A stretch of DNA of 64,000 nt from Mermis nigrescens (GCA_036768485.1 JAVLUZ010000343.1:677001-741000), one strand, 5' to 3'. Positions 24,015 through 33,819 are shown, counted from the first letter of the stretch. Notes: a model not told the origin generated them from the sequence alone. Program-made: numbers and translations.

Positions 24015-24265
24015 CATATATGATCTTGGAGGCAGAAATTTTTTCACCCTCCTTCCCCCGAATTAGCGATTTTTCGAGAAATCCAAAAAAATTTAACAAT
24101 TTGTAGAAAAGGTGCTTTTCTATGCGCTTTTACTAATGTTTTGACTATATTTTGTTCAATTTGTTTTGAATTTTTTTCGAAATTTTGCTGTCTTTATGCT
24201 CTAGAAAGATAGTGCATCCTCAGAAACGCTTAAAAACTAAGTTTTTGACGCTTACCAACCACTTT
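24015..24265 (+). mobile_element. Family C MITE, right end missing
   Basis: Starts catatatgatcttggagg; follows family C to 'gtttttgacgcttacc' and stops. Confidence 0.65.
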
Positions 24266-24486
24266 TTGGGGACAACCTAAAAATTAAGCAGTTTTCAGCA
24301 TACCTAAATTATTTGTTATACTACCAACACCCTCACAATAGCATGCAAAATCCCGAAAGTCTAAGCCACTCGGAACACAAATGCAGATTAAGAGAGCGTT
24401 TTCTAGAGATCAATTATAGTAATTTAGATTAAATTATACATTTGTATTCAATTTAATAATCCAAGTAAGATTCACAATCCATATAC

Positions 24487-24536
24487 GTCGTTTTCACTGT
24501 TTTTCAAGTCAAATTGATCTGCCATCGATCGATAAA
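24487..24536 (-). CDS. Candidate start exon of an unrecognised gene
   Basis: Minus strand: acceptor-like tttattttttgaag, then 11 bases, then ATG at 24525-24523 and 13 codons (M-A-D-Q-F-D-L-K-N-S-E-N-D), then the donor gtatatgg. Phase 0 at its end. The downstream candidate exon at 22112-22025 also has S-E-N-D. The short length makes chance likely; I list it because a splice-supported 5' untranslated exon lies upstream (26332-26292). Confidence 0.25.
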
Positions 24537-24559
24537 CTTCAAAAAATAAATTTCCGGTC

Positions 24560-24970
24560 AGGAGAAAAAGTTGCACAGCACACAACAAGGACTAAAAGTG
24601 TTCAAAAGTTCAGTCGAAAACCGCGACTGCTACGGAAAATTCGGGTCCAACGAGAGTAAGCCCTGTGCTGTTTAAATTTTTTAGCGTTACTGTGCTTCGA
24701 CACAGCCCCAGTTCATTAGCCACCGACTCGTTCCAGTTTGAATAGAAACATGGACGTCCTGGCCGGAACACAATGCGGCGAACTGAGGTTTAAACGCTAC
24801 GTTCAGACACTTTCTGCCCCAAAAAAATCGTCCAGGGACTTTCCTCACAGCTGTTCGAATAAGCTACTATGAGCTTTCACGTGGCTGCGAATACCAAACT
24901 TCGCCGGACCCGAATTTTAAGAGCAGATCGACGATTCAAACGCATCATGAACAACAAACTAGGTAATCAC
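24560..24970. other. High-complexity, GC-balanced segment
   Basis: This stretch does not match any repeat in the window and has a mixed base composition like genic DNA. It contains the inverted pair aaaattcgggtcc (about 24637) and ggacccgaatttt (about 24906), and no frame long enough to call. It could be a first exon, promoter or old gene fragment. Confidence 0.35.
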
Positions 24971-25019
24971 GCAGGTACCTATATTTTTAGTAGGGATTTT
25001 TAGTGGGATTAGGTAGCTG

Positions 25020-25536
25020 CACACCTGAGCCTTGGGGTGTTTGGAGGGTATGCACCCCCCCCTCAGAAACCAAAACACATCCTAGAAACCTAAATACCCC
25101 CCAGAAACCAAAATACCCCCCAGAAACCTAAATACCCCCAGAGACCAAAATACCCCCCAGAGACCAAAATACCCCCCAGAGACCAAAATACCCCCCAGAG
25201 ACCAAAATACCCCCCAGAGACCAAAATACCCCCGAGAAACCAAAATACCCCCCAGAAACCAAAATACCCCCCAGAAACCAAATACCCCCCAGAAACCAAA
25301 TACCCCCAGAAACCAAATACCCCCAGAAACCAAAAACCTCCAGAAACCAAAATACCCCCAGAAACCAAAATACCCCAGAGTAAAATTTTTTCGCCAAATT
25401 TTTTGATGCCAATGGATAGTGCTCGACGAGAAACGTTGAAAACTAGTTCTTTTCGCCATACCACCATTTTTAAAGACATTTTTTACCTAGGAAAAATCTT
25501 GCACCTCTCCTAGAAATTTGGTGCTGCTCACGTATG
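25020..25536 (-). mobile_element. Family A MITE with internal minisatellite, exact TSD
   Basis: Reads cacacctgagccttgg to gctgctcacgtatg; 517 bp, about twice the family length. Exact 8-bp duplication ggtagctg (25012-25019 and 25537-25544). The excess length is a tandem array at 25050-25377. Confidence 0.93.
25050..25377. repeat. Minisatellite, 16-17-bp units
   Basis: About 20 units of ccccagaaaccaaaata and the variant ccccagagaccaaaata in tandem. The unit is the 'agaaaccaaaatacccc' stretch found once or twice in other family A copies. Long glycine-tryptophan-phenylalanine frames on the minus strand are artefacts of this array. Confidence 0.95.
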
Positions 25537-25644
25537 GGTAGCTGCCGCCCTACCTCTATCATCCCCCGATAGCTGTCCCTCCTTGGCAAAAACCGACATT
25601 TTTCAGGTGCTTTTCCGCCATTTAGCTATATTTGAAGGTCATCC

Positions 25645-25865
25645 CCACGCATTAAGCAGAAGGGACGGCGGAACCCCCTACCAAAGTTAGTCGCCCCCTG
25701 AAATGAAAGATTTTTGACCCCCATCCCCTTTGATTTTTCAGAATAACTTGCGGTTTTGACCATTTTTAAGTGCTTTTTTTTGGCCAAAAATTGAAGCTAA
25801 TTCATCAACCCCTTCCTGAAATTATCAGAAGCCCATCATAAATCTCGATCCGTTACATGCGTGGT
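25645..25865. repeat. Family L repeat
   Basis: Contains 'ttttttggccaaaaattg', cccctgaaatgaaagattt and cataaatctcgatccg, similar to other L copies. Confidence 0.45.
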
Positions 25866-25890
25866 CATCCACCTAAAAATGGCCGGCTAC

Positions 25891-26035
25891 CATACCTGGG
25901 CGTGGGGTCGTTTGGGGGTATGCATCTCTCCCAAAAAACAAAATAAACCCTTTCAGAATTTGATTTTTGAAAATTTTTCGCAATTTTTGATGCCAATGGA
26001 TAGTGATGGATGAGAAACGTTGAAAAATGGTGTTG
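25891..26035 (-). mobile_element. Family A MITE, truncated
   Basis: Starts catacctgggcgtgggg and stops after the 'gagaaacgttgaaaaatgg' core. Confidence 0.75.
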
Positions 26036-26291
26036 GAAAGTGTTAATAGCCGAAAAATATAAAGACCGGTAAAATCGGAAAAGCATAATTCGCCATCTTT
26101 AATTTTATACATTAAAAATCGTTCTTTCGTGGAACTCTCTCATGGAAATTTTTGATATTTGAACTAAAATTTAGTGTTTATAACCAAGATGAAAAAACGC
26201 CGAAAAATCGATTTAAAAAATTATAACCAAGATGAAAAACGCCGGAAAATCGATAAAAATTTGATTCAAGAATGATGTAGAACTTACTCAC

Positions 26292-26332
26292 TTCAGTTAA
26301 ACGCGCTTTCTGTCCTAGTCACGCCGCAAGTT
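26292..26332 (-). other. Candidate non-coding (5' UTR) exon
   Basis: Minus strand: strong acceptor cctctctgtttcag and strong donor gtgagtaag enclose 41 bases with stops in all frames, as a 5' untranslated exon would. It points toward the candidate exons at 24.5 and 22.1 kb. Confidence 0.35.
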
Positions 26333-26335
26333 CTG

Positions 26336-26940
26336 AAACAGAGAGGCCAGAATGAGTATACATTCGTATAAGGGTATTTATCGAAGTAATAGAGATTTAG
26401 CTATCAGCAAAAAATTAGAGTATTTTTTTGACATCACTACAGTTCATAAATAAAGCAGTCATCATATAGCATATAAAAATATATAAGTCATCATATAAAA
26501 ATATATGGCATACTTAAAAACTCGGGGACCCATCTTTTGCATGTGCAATAAATAATAGTTTTTAAACATATTGCGAAAATGGCAAGAATTATGAATCGCA
26601 ATTTCGCTTGAGAAAAATGACTGTCAGAAACTTCTACCAGACCCTTGTCATATTTATGGAAAAAATTTGTCAAGTACTCATACTTACCCAATGTCATCGG
26701 ACGCATAAGATGCGTATACGAAGCATGAGACAATCGCGACCCGAATCTTAAAAATAGTAGTTTAGTTTATAAACCGCACTTAGATTGAGATTTAAGTTTC
26801 GAAACGACAAGAATTCAGACAAATGCCTCGTTCTTGTCGGCAAATAAGATTACGACTCGTCATCTATATTTGTTCATCATACAAAATTGATTGCTTAAGC
26901 ATACCATCCTATCTGAAGAAACAATAATTCATAACAAGCA
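26336..26940. other. AT-rich DNA with a solo inverted-repeat end
   Basis: At about 26503 ggcatacttaaaaactcgg ggaccc resembles the left end of the element at 27559, so a solo terminus or relic is present. No gene seen. Confidence 0.5.
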
Positions 26941-26949
26941 GGTCGCCCC

Positions 26950-27107
26950 CCCCCCGGGAAAAAAAGATTTTTGAAACATACAAGGCTCCCCAAAGGAAAA
27001 CTGATCGTTGAGATAAGCTTAAAAATGCCTTTATTTTTGCCAATCCCCTACTGGTTCTCGAGATATGTGACCTCAAAATTTTCGCATCCCCCCTGGAATG
27101 AAATCCT
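26950..27107. mobile_element. Family F relic, internally deleted
   Basis: Contains 'tttttgaaacatacaaggc', 'gttgagataagcttaaaaa' and cctggaatgaaatcctg, the two ends of family F joined. Confidence 0.6.
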
Positions 27108-27558
27108 GAAAGTTAATAGTGAAAAACTTCTTATTAAGTTAAATGAATATGGAATTAAGGGTAATCTCTATAAATAGTTAAAGGCTTATTTGTGTAATCA
27201 ATCTCAGTGTGTTCGCTTTAATCAGTCTTTTTCAATTTAGGTGCCCGTCACGGCTTAATTCCAGAATATATAAAAGTAATAATTTAAATTAATGGGGATT
27301 TATCGAAAGATTGTTAGTCTGATTTAGATAAGACTTTTGACTGGGCAATCACATGGGATTTACCTATTTCACGAATTAAATGCCAAGTTCTCTATTTGGG
27401 TAGTAATAATCAGAAGGCTGTTTATAGACTAAGTGAGAAAATTATTTCTAGTGATAATCTATTTGTCCGTGATTTAGGAGTTTTGATTTCCCAAAATTTA
27501 TAATTCAAGAACATTATAATTTTTTGGATTAAAAAAGCATTCTTTAGATGTATTTCAA
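27108..27558 (+). pseudogene. CR1-like LINE reverse transcriptase, 5' half of relic
   Basis: Non-LTR retrotransposon ORF2 remnant, the enzyme that copies the element's RNA at its target. Frames show L-L-I-K-L-N-E-Y-G-I-K-G-N-L-Y-K then a stop where Trp is expected, L-K-A-Y-L-C-N-Q-S-Q-C-V-R-F-N, and later W-D-L-P-I-S-R-I-K-C-Q-V-L-Y-L-G-S-N and F-V-R-D-L-G-V-L-I-S. These match conserved late reverse-transcriptase motifs (K-C-x-V-L-x-x-G, K-D-L-G-V-x-I-S). The region with the catalytic Y-x-D-D is deleted and several stops are present, so it is dead. It continues at 29122 beyond an inserted element. Confidence 0.8.
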
Positions 27559-27848
27559 GGCATACTTATAGAATCGGGGACCTATCTTGTCTACATGCAA
27601 CAGTAAAGTATAATGCGCGAGAGACGTACTACGCATAATAGCCTGAGTTCAAAAAAAGGCTGCTTTAAATTGCATATCACTAAAGACAAGTATGTATATG
27701 CGAAAGACAATTAAAAGTAATAACTTAATGTACAACGATAATACTTAATGTACGTAATGTATGTATAGTACAACGCGCTTAATTTGATAAATTTGATATG
27801 TACTTACAGCACCAAAATTACGAATGAGAATATGGTGTTTATTTATTT

Positions 27849-27892
27849 GCCAAATCCACTTCTTCGGCTTCATCCGATTTCACCTGCATAAC
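27849..27892 (-). pseudogene. Exon-like fragment inside the TIR element
   Basis: Minus strand: acceptor aatttgttatgcag, then V-K-S-D-E-A-E-E-V-D-L-A-N-K and TAA, with AATAAA overlapping the stop. A second exon-like piece at 28144-28094 (K-N-E-A-N-K-N-S-D-K-S-L-F-D-K-A-Q, phase 0 both ends) lies upstream. Could be the transposase C-terminus or captured host exons. Not recognised. Confidence 0.3.
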
Positions 27893-28138
27893 AAATTGCA
27901 TCATATTCTTGTGAAGCAGAGGCGTTTTAAATGATTAATGAAATTCAAAGCAAGTCAGAAAAAAGTTGCAACTCAGCGCCACTTAGGCTAACGTAAGAGG
28001 TGTCAAGGTTATCATCACTGGAAACAGGGCAAAATCATTTGAACATCTTTTGAACTTGATAAGATGAAAATAAGCTAGACTTAACTTACAAAAAATACCT
28101 GAGCTTTGTCAAATAGAGATTTATCAGAATTTTTGTTC

Positions 28139-28180
28139 GCCTCATTCTTCTGCAGCGCATGCATAAGAATGAGGCGAAAT
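28139..28180. repeat. 14-bp perfect hairpin
   Basis: ttcgcctcattctt and aagaatgaggcgaa separated by about 15 bases at the junction between the insertion and the left TIR arm. Confidence 0.85.
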
Positions 28181-28509
28181 ATATAGAACTGAACTTCACG
28201 ACTATTTAACTGCACGTTGTCGAGCCTCTCTCTTAAATTCAACTGTTGCGTACGATTGCGTTTAACTACACAAAAATATAGCCTGAATGGGCGACATATT
28301 CAAAATTGCAAAGATCAAACTTATACGGCAATGCATTACCGAATATCAATGAGATAAATTTCATTGTTGCAAGGCTTTCTTGAATTCTGCTATTTGGAAA
28401 ATTCCCTTCCATTTAGAAATAATAATGCAAAAATGTAACAACATAAGTACAAGTCCAGACGGACGTTCGCATATCTTGCCTCATTGTCATGCGTAAGCTA
28501 CCAAATATT

Positions 28510-28932
28510 CCGATAAAGGGTGAGGGGTATTACAACCACCTCAGGGTCCGAGACTTGAGTCACTGTCAGACAATTTTGAGCTATCAAACACTTTCTGCAA
28601 TGATTTTTGGGGTACAAAAGCAGCGTACAGAAGCATGTTGAAAATTTTTACAATTCTGTTTTATTTACCGCATAAAATACCCAGAATGAAGTTAAAAATA
28701 TCTGAAGTCAAAAATTTCGATGAATTCATATATTTTCTACTTACAAGTGACGAAAATAGTCAGAATTGGACAAAAAATAGTGAAAAATGCAGTTTCTCAC
28801 ATTTAAACATGCTATGACAAGGTGTTTCTAGCCATTTTCATATTTGACCTGCAAAAAATCTAGGACTCTTAATAGAGTGTTTTCAAATTTCGGGATTTCA
28901 CCCCGCCCTGAACCTTCAACTTTGGGAAACTA
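28510..28932 (+). mobile_element. Family C-like relic
   Basis: Degenerate: 'gagctatcaaacactttctg', 'ggggtacaaaagcagcgtac', 'catttgaacctgcaaaaaatc'-type motifs as at 21115-21480. Inside the TIR element. Confidence 0.45.
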
Positions 28933-29121
28933 TGGTAAGCATGAAAAATAATCGTCGTGAAGTTCAGTTCAGATTTTCGCTTTATTGTTTTGTTATGCGT
29001 GCGCCGCAGCAAAATGAAATTACATGAGTCGCGCACAACTATTACACGATAAGTACGCCGCTGCGCATTATACTTTACAGCTGTAGTGAAAAGATAAGTC
29101 CCCGATTCTATAAGTTATGCC

Positions 29122-29400
29122 GTATTTTAATGCGCAAATCATTTTTTCGCGTTATAAATGTAGCCTTGTCTAAAGCTTATTCTGTGATGTTAGGCAGTTA
29201 TTAGAATACTGTTGTAGTGTATGGAACCCCTCTTATCTTAATTATTCTCGCTTATAATAATATTCTTTCTTAAGAGGATCGCTTAATACAACTTAAATTG
29301 AGACGCTTTCAGATTTGCCTGAGCATCATGCATCAAATTATTTGTCATAAATCATGTTTAGAAACTGAATCGAAATGCTGAAAACTTTAACAAGGAAAGA
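29122..29400 (+). pseudogene. CR1-like LINE reverse transcriptase, 3' half of relic
   Basis: Continues the frame of 27108-27558: M-R-K-S-F-F-R-V-I-N-V-A-L-S-K-A-Y-S-V-M, then L-E-Y-C-C-S-V-W-N-P-S-Y-L (the conserved L-E-Y-x-S-x-V-W-x-P motif) and, after a frameshift, E-D-R-L-I-Q-L-K-L-R-R-F. Stops and shifts show it is dead. Confidence 0.78.
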
Positions 29401-29569
29401 TAAAATACAAGTACATAGGTAATCTGTATCTATAGGAGCACACCCGGACAACAGCACTTTCCAGCCCGACCATTAAAAAACCAAAAACAACAACAATGTT
29501 AACATTTTGGCGTTAAAATTTACAGGGAAAACAAACATGTCCGAATTTTAAATTTTAAAAAAATAACGG

Positions 29570-30380
29570 CTAAACTTAAGAATATGGTACTTTTAGAGAA
29601 AGGAGCAAAACGAACATGGAATGCCAAATTTTTTTGCCAAGATGGTAGAACATGATAAATTGAAGCGCGGAAAAAAAAACTTGGTGCAAATCTGAGCCAT
29701 ATTTGCAAAATTGCAGGCAACTCTCGATGTGAGTGTTGGGTGGGACGATTAAGCGGCTCGATCCAACGACTTACACATTTGTCAGAAATAAATAACATGG
29801 GCTGAAATTACGTGAGGAAGCATAGCAATAAAGGAGAAGAAAGAAAAAAGGCGCGAATAGCTGTTTTGAAATTTTTAAAAAATTGAAAAAATTTTTATGT
29901 TTTTTGCACGTTTTTTCGGTTTTAGCTGACAAGATATACAAGAAATCTAAGTTTCTGCTTCTATATATACTTAGGCTTAGGCTTAGTATATCTGAAAAGG
30001 TGTTTTAAGCTGCTTAGGTCGAGGTCGCTCCGCTCAGGTCGGTGTATAGATGCTTAGATCGAGTGTATAGATGCTTAGGTCGATGATAGATGCTTAGGTC
30101 GATGCGATGAATAGATGCTTAGATCGACGTAAATTGGGTATCTGCATGTGATTCTGCATGCAGCTGTTTTGAATCTTCAAATACTTAGGTCGAGAAGATG
30201 CTTGCTTGGGTCGAGAATAGGCTAATTAACGAAACCCATAGCTTTTGTTATATTGATCATAGACAGTTGAAATTTTCTTCCGCGCTTTCTTTCAACATGT
30301 TCTAAGTACTGAGCGGAAAAATTCGCTTTTCTGAAGTTCATTTCTTGAAGTATTCTGAAAGTACCATATTCTTAAGTTAC
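29570..30380. mobile_element. Palindromic (foldback) element, about 810 bp
   Basis: Arms are imperfect inverted repeats: aacttaagaatatggtactt at 29571 and its complement at 30357-30378; tagaacatgataaattgaag / gcgcgg at 29645 and agaacatgttgaaag / gcgcgg in reverse at 30265-30302. The centre has repeated atgcttaggtcgat. The central part also occurs, inverted, at 59035-59260. Confidence 0.75.
30020..30215. repeat. Short degenerate tandem repeat
   Basis: Six or more units like tagatgcttaggtcga with variable spacing, inside the foldback element. Confidence 0.85.
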
Positions 30381-30399
30381 TCCAAAATAACTAATACCC

Positions 30400-30970
30400 A
30401 CCTCAATTGAAAGAGTTCATGGCACGCCCTTATGTTAACTTGAGCATGTTGGAACTATTCGGCTCTTTGAATATTAAAGAGAAAATACAATTAAATTATA
30501 CTCATTAGATGAAAGAATGTCACATGAGTAATGGTAATCAGTGAAATGTGGTGGATTATCGTCAACGAACAACTCAAGAGTAGCAAATATTCCGTCATCA
30601 CGTTATTTTAGCAACCTAACATGAACGAAGTCATGTTCGAAAGCGCCGCTTTATAATTTTCCTTAGATAGGTATTTAATTTCAAATTGATAAAAAGTAGG
30701 TAAATATATAATATACAACACACAGAAAGAAAGACTCAAAATTTTGTAGCTTCAAAATTTTTCATCGAACAAAACTTCATGTTAATAAACACTAAGGCAA
30801 GTCGAAAATCAAAAAATAGGAAGTTAGGTTAATAAAGATCATTCAAATGGGCGAAAAAATTTTCAATCAGACTTAAAAATCTCAATCATACTTGTCAAAG
30901 TACTTACGGTTCAGGATCAAGAAATTTTGATTACCAGACAACAACGCAGTTGCGCTTCAAGCGTTACGTC
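30400..30970. other. Single-copy-looking DNA
   Basis: No repeat match in the window and no supported exon. One donor-like aaccgtaagtac (minus strand, near 30904) stands out. Confidence 0.4.
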
Positions 30971-30977
30971 AACTTAC

Positions 30978-31021
30978 TTTGTCATGGTGAAGACAGCCAC
31001 AATTCCACAGCGACACCGCGC
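30978..31021 (-). CDS. Candidate exon of an unrecognised gene (second of pair)
   Basis: Minus strand: strong acceptor ttctttatttcag and strong donor AAA-gtaagt enclose 44 bases. Joined to 31297-31225 (phase 1) it reads G-A-V-S-L-W-N-C-G-C-L-H-H-D-K. An alternative reading is a start exon, because caccATGACAAA lies just before the donor. The strong splice sites argue that it is transcribed; the frame is uncertain. Confidence 0.4.
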
Positions 31022-31224
31022 CTGAAATAAAGAACTCATACAATCACAACTCAATAAAGATCAATAAAAGTCGGAAATGAGCTGTTTAATCATAAAAATC
31101 AGATTTTGTAGGTGATGAAAAAGCAAGTCAACACGAACGCTTTAGATACTGCTCCTTGTCATCATTTAAACGTTAAGAAACATGCTCTCGTTACGGATTA
31201 CAAATGCAAAAAACGACTCATTAC

Positions 31225-31297
31225 CTATCACATCTTCCACATTCCATGCCAATTCAGACTTTTCCGAAATTACTCCGCTTCGACGACCATCGATCAC
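31225..31297 (-). CDS. Candidate exon of an unrecognised gene (first of pair)
   Basis: Minus strand: acceptor ctgcagttttttt-ag and donor GATAG-gtaatg enclose 73 bases reading V-I-D-G-R-R-S-G-V-I-S-E-K-S-E-L-A-W-N and then V-E-D-V-I. It ends in phase 1, which fits the phase of the exon at 31021. An in-frame stop lies immediately before the acceptor, so the exon boundary is required. No family recognised. Confidence 0.38.
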
Positions 31298-31479
31298 CTA
31301 AAAAAACTGCAGAATAGGTCAGATCTGATTAAGCAGTGCGTACACACTTTGCATACAGGTGAAATAGTCAGGTGAATAGAAAACATCAAAGGAAACATCA
31401 GAGACTCTAGTTCGTTTTCATCATTCACGTTTAGATGGCCTGCAGAATGATGAAATAAGAAAGAATGAAGAAGTTACCT

Positions 31480-31660
31480 AATTTTCAGGCAGAAGCCGCA
31501 TCTGGCGTGAAGGGCATCCGACTAAAGTTGGCAAGGTCCGTTGATTCCACAACTACTTTCGAAACACAGCAAAAATAACGAAGAAGCAGAAACGGGACGA
31601 CTCTGACGAAATGCAGCTCAGCACCCTCCTCACAAGATTTTATACCTGCTCCTCATGCTC
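31480..31660 (-). promoter_or_regulatory. Possible promoter with TATA box
   Basis: On the minus strand tataaaa lies at 31644-31638 in GC-balanced DNA, followed by 160 bases ending in a donor-like ttag-gtaact at about 31477. This could be a core promoter and first non-coding exon for the candidate exons just downstream. Part of it (ggatgcccttcacgccagat) resembles a transposon-derived motif seen in other animals, so this is weak. Confidence 0.25.
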
Positions 31661-31669
31661 TTACAGTAA

Positions 31670-32210
31670 ACATACACTGCTTTGATTTGTGGGACAACAT
31701 TCGCTCCAGCAATCAGACTGAAATTGCTTCTATTTGTAGTTATTCGCATATGTAAGTATGTAGGTACCTATTTCAAGGAATCTTCTGCATTTGATTTCAA
31801 ATCAAAGTACCACACAAACCAGATGTTGAATCCATTTACAGAGCAGCCTAAAGTAATACTAATCTACTTGATTCAAGCTTCCCACGATTGTTTGTGTGTA
31901 CAATATTATGAACGAGTTTAAGAGGCGCTAATAATCGGTTCAAACTGAATAATACCATGGTACAATCTATGCAAATGTGTATGTATGTAACCACAAATTT
32001 TCATATGATATTCGTTGTTTAAACCACTTGCCTTATCCATTTGTAAGTGAGGCGGCACTTACTTCTTACATACTCATTGAGCTTCGGTTATATTTTTTGC
32101 TCCTTGTTTTTGCGCTCAAACCCGTAAGTTTGATGCTTCACCGCTAGATAAAGGGCGCCATTTCTTTCTTTGTTGGCATGCGTACGGCCTAGTAGGAATC
32201 TACACATTTA
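31670..32210. other. Intergenic DNA, nothing recognised
   Basis: No repeat match and no supported exon on either strand. Confidence 0.4.
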
Positions 32211-32220
32211 CACTCCATCC

Positions 32221-32450
32221 ATGCACGACGTGGGCGTGAGAGAATATGCTCCCAGAAGGCCGAATACCTCCCGAGGAACCAAAATACCCCAAAATTCGAT
32301 TTCTGAAATTTTTTTGTTTTTTCCTAAGTTTTGATGCCAATGGATGAGACTCGATGAGAAACCGTTGAAAGAGTGTGTTTGTTATTTTCGCCATACCACC
32401 ATTTTTAAGACTATTTTTTACCTTTTGAAAAACCTTGATGCCCCCCACAC
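32221..32450 (-). mobile_element. Family A MITE, diverged
   Basis: Contains acgtgggcgtgagag, 'tgatgccaatggatgagac', 'gccataccaccatttttaag'. Ends are diverged. Confidence 0.75.
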
Positions 32451-32567
32451 GAACTCTCTTCCTATCACTTTCACTTTATTAACTTAGAGTCATTTTGTAA
32501 AACCGGCTATGTAGGCCGCCTAAAGTAGTATGTGCAATTCTACACAGTATAGCTTCGTGCTTATTAA

Positions 32568-32770
32568 TAACTATAGTTTGTTTCACAAACGTTGTGCATG
32601 AATACAATTCTTGATTCGTTGTAAATCAATAACAAATGAGTTTCTCAATTTTTTTATGCAGCTTTATTATGCGAAATTGTGTTGCAGCTATGGCTGCGTA
32701 GAAATTTTTTTGCAGCTGCTGTGGATAGCTGAAAATTGTTACATAGCACAAGGTTTTGTGAAATAGATTA
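32568..32770. mobile_element. Family K (mariner-like) MITE
   Basis: Ends ctatagtttgtttcacaaac and ttgtgaaatagattatc, inverted. TA-type ends as in the copies at 61400, 62731 and 63757. Confidence 0.7.
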
Positions 32771-32779
32771 TCATCATGA

Positions 32780-33120
32780 TATTGTTGCTTCAGTTGAAAC
32801 AGCTTTTTGAATCAGTTATATCGAATCAAAAATGATTCATGTGCAATTCCCTGAAACCGTCGCTTGGCAAACTGATCATCGATTACTATGACACAAGCCT
32901 TCTTCACGCCCGACCGGCGATCTACTATACATAAAAATTCGCTAACTACTCGCCGAGAAGGGAAAATCGAATGCAAAAAGTAATAAAAAATAAGTTTTCC
33001 AAGCGAAATCACGCAACAGGTCAAATAAACATGACTGCAGCATTCTAGCCTGAGCACTTGCTACATTTATTACCCTCAAACGACCCTATGTACGGGATGG
33101 TGGGGCGTCGGGGATCGGGA
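32780..33120. other. Intergenic DNA, nothing recognised
   Basis: No repeat match. The minus-strand frame here (81 codons) has no family resemblance I can see. Confidence 0.35.
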
Positions 33121-33124
33121 CCGA

Positions 33125-33590
33125 ACACATGCGTACTTACGGCATGGACGTTCTGGAGTTCAGGCCCAGAAATTTTTCAAAGAATGTCTTTTTTGGGCTA
33201 CAAACGATGAGTACAAGTCAAAAATACTCGTTTTTACGTTTGAACAATGCTAGCTCTTCCTAGAACATAAAAACGGAAAAGAAAACGAGCTAAAAACGCT
33301 TAAAAAGGCGCACACGTTTTCCAACTTTTACAAAACATGGACAATTCTGGGGGGTCGCATCCATTTTGCGGGTGTCAGTTTCATTCTGGGAGCTAAAACC
33401 CCGAGAAAACGTATATTCGGGACCACGCGATGGCATGGAAATTCTGCACACTCCAGAAGATGAACCCCGCACAAATTATGTGGACCTCAGAATTCTATTT
33501 TAATAACATTTTTGTGGATTTCACTTAACCAGACCCCCTGCAATATTTTCTTTTCTCCCCATTTTACGGTTTGGACCAGACATGCATGTT
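33125..33590 (-). repeat. Family C relic plus 13327-like MITE
   Basis: 33125-33480 follows family C in reverse ('tagaacataaaaacgg', 'gctaaaaacgcttaaaaagg'). 33420-33590 follows the element at 13327 ('aataacatttttgtggatttc', ccctgcaatattttc, ggaccagac). Confidence 0.55.
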
Positions 33591-33819
33591 GAGGGTTTGG
33601 GGTAGACCTCATGCTAGAGTGAAAAATGTGGAATATTTTTGGAAAAGGGGGCAAAAGAAATCAAAAATGGATGAAAAATGAAAATCTTCAGTAGCCTTAA
33701 ATTGACCGGAATACTGTGTAATAATGTTCGAGGGTTGATCAGTAAGAGGCATAGCTTTTTTGCAGTAATTTAGCTGCAGCAATGTTATTATATCTGGATA
33801 TTGGGAGGGCTTACGTCCT

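Larger units (their letters stand above)
27559..29121. mobile_element. 1.56-kb TIR element inserted in the LINE
   Basis: Inverted termini ggcatacttatagaatcggg and cccgattctataagttatgcc extend to taaagtataatgcgc (left) and gcgcattatactttac (right). Flanks gtatttcaa (27550-27558) and gtattttaa (29122-29130) agree at 8 of 9. The LINE frame reads across the flanks. The 9-bp duplication suits a Mutator-like element better than hAT, but 8 bp is also possible. The left arm is interrupted at about 27640-28145. A further inverted pair gaactgaacttcacgac (28185 and 28960) belongs to the arms. Confidence 0.82.

Noticed and set aside
25082..25479. 125-129-codon minus-strand frames rich in G, W, F and L
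   Set aside because: Artefact of the 16-17-bp minisatellite within a family A MITE. The unit length does not keep a single frame, and other family A copies show the same words with stops.
29520..29798. 92-codon minus-strand frame
   Set aside because: It lies in the arm of the palindromic element and shows no family resemblance.
30978..31021. Start exon of ribosomal protein S26 (it begins M-T-K)
   Set aside because: caccATGACAAA before a donor invites this reading, but I found no following exon with the S26 sequence K-R-R-N-G-G-R in the next kilobases.
31112..31375. 87-codon plus-strand frame
   Set aside because: Overlaps the better-supported minus-strand splice-bounded exon and has no recognised similarity.
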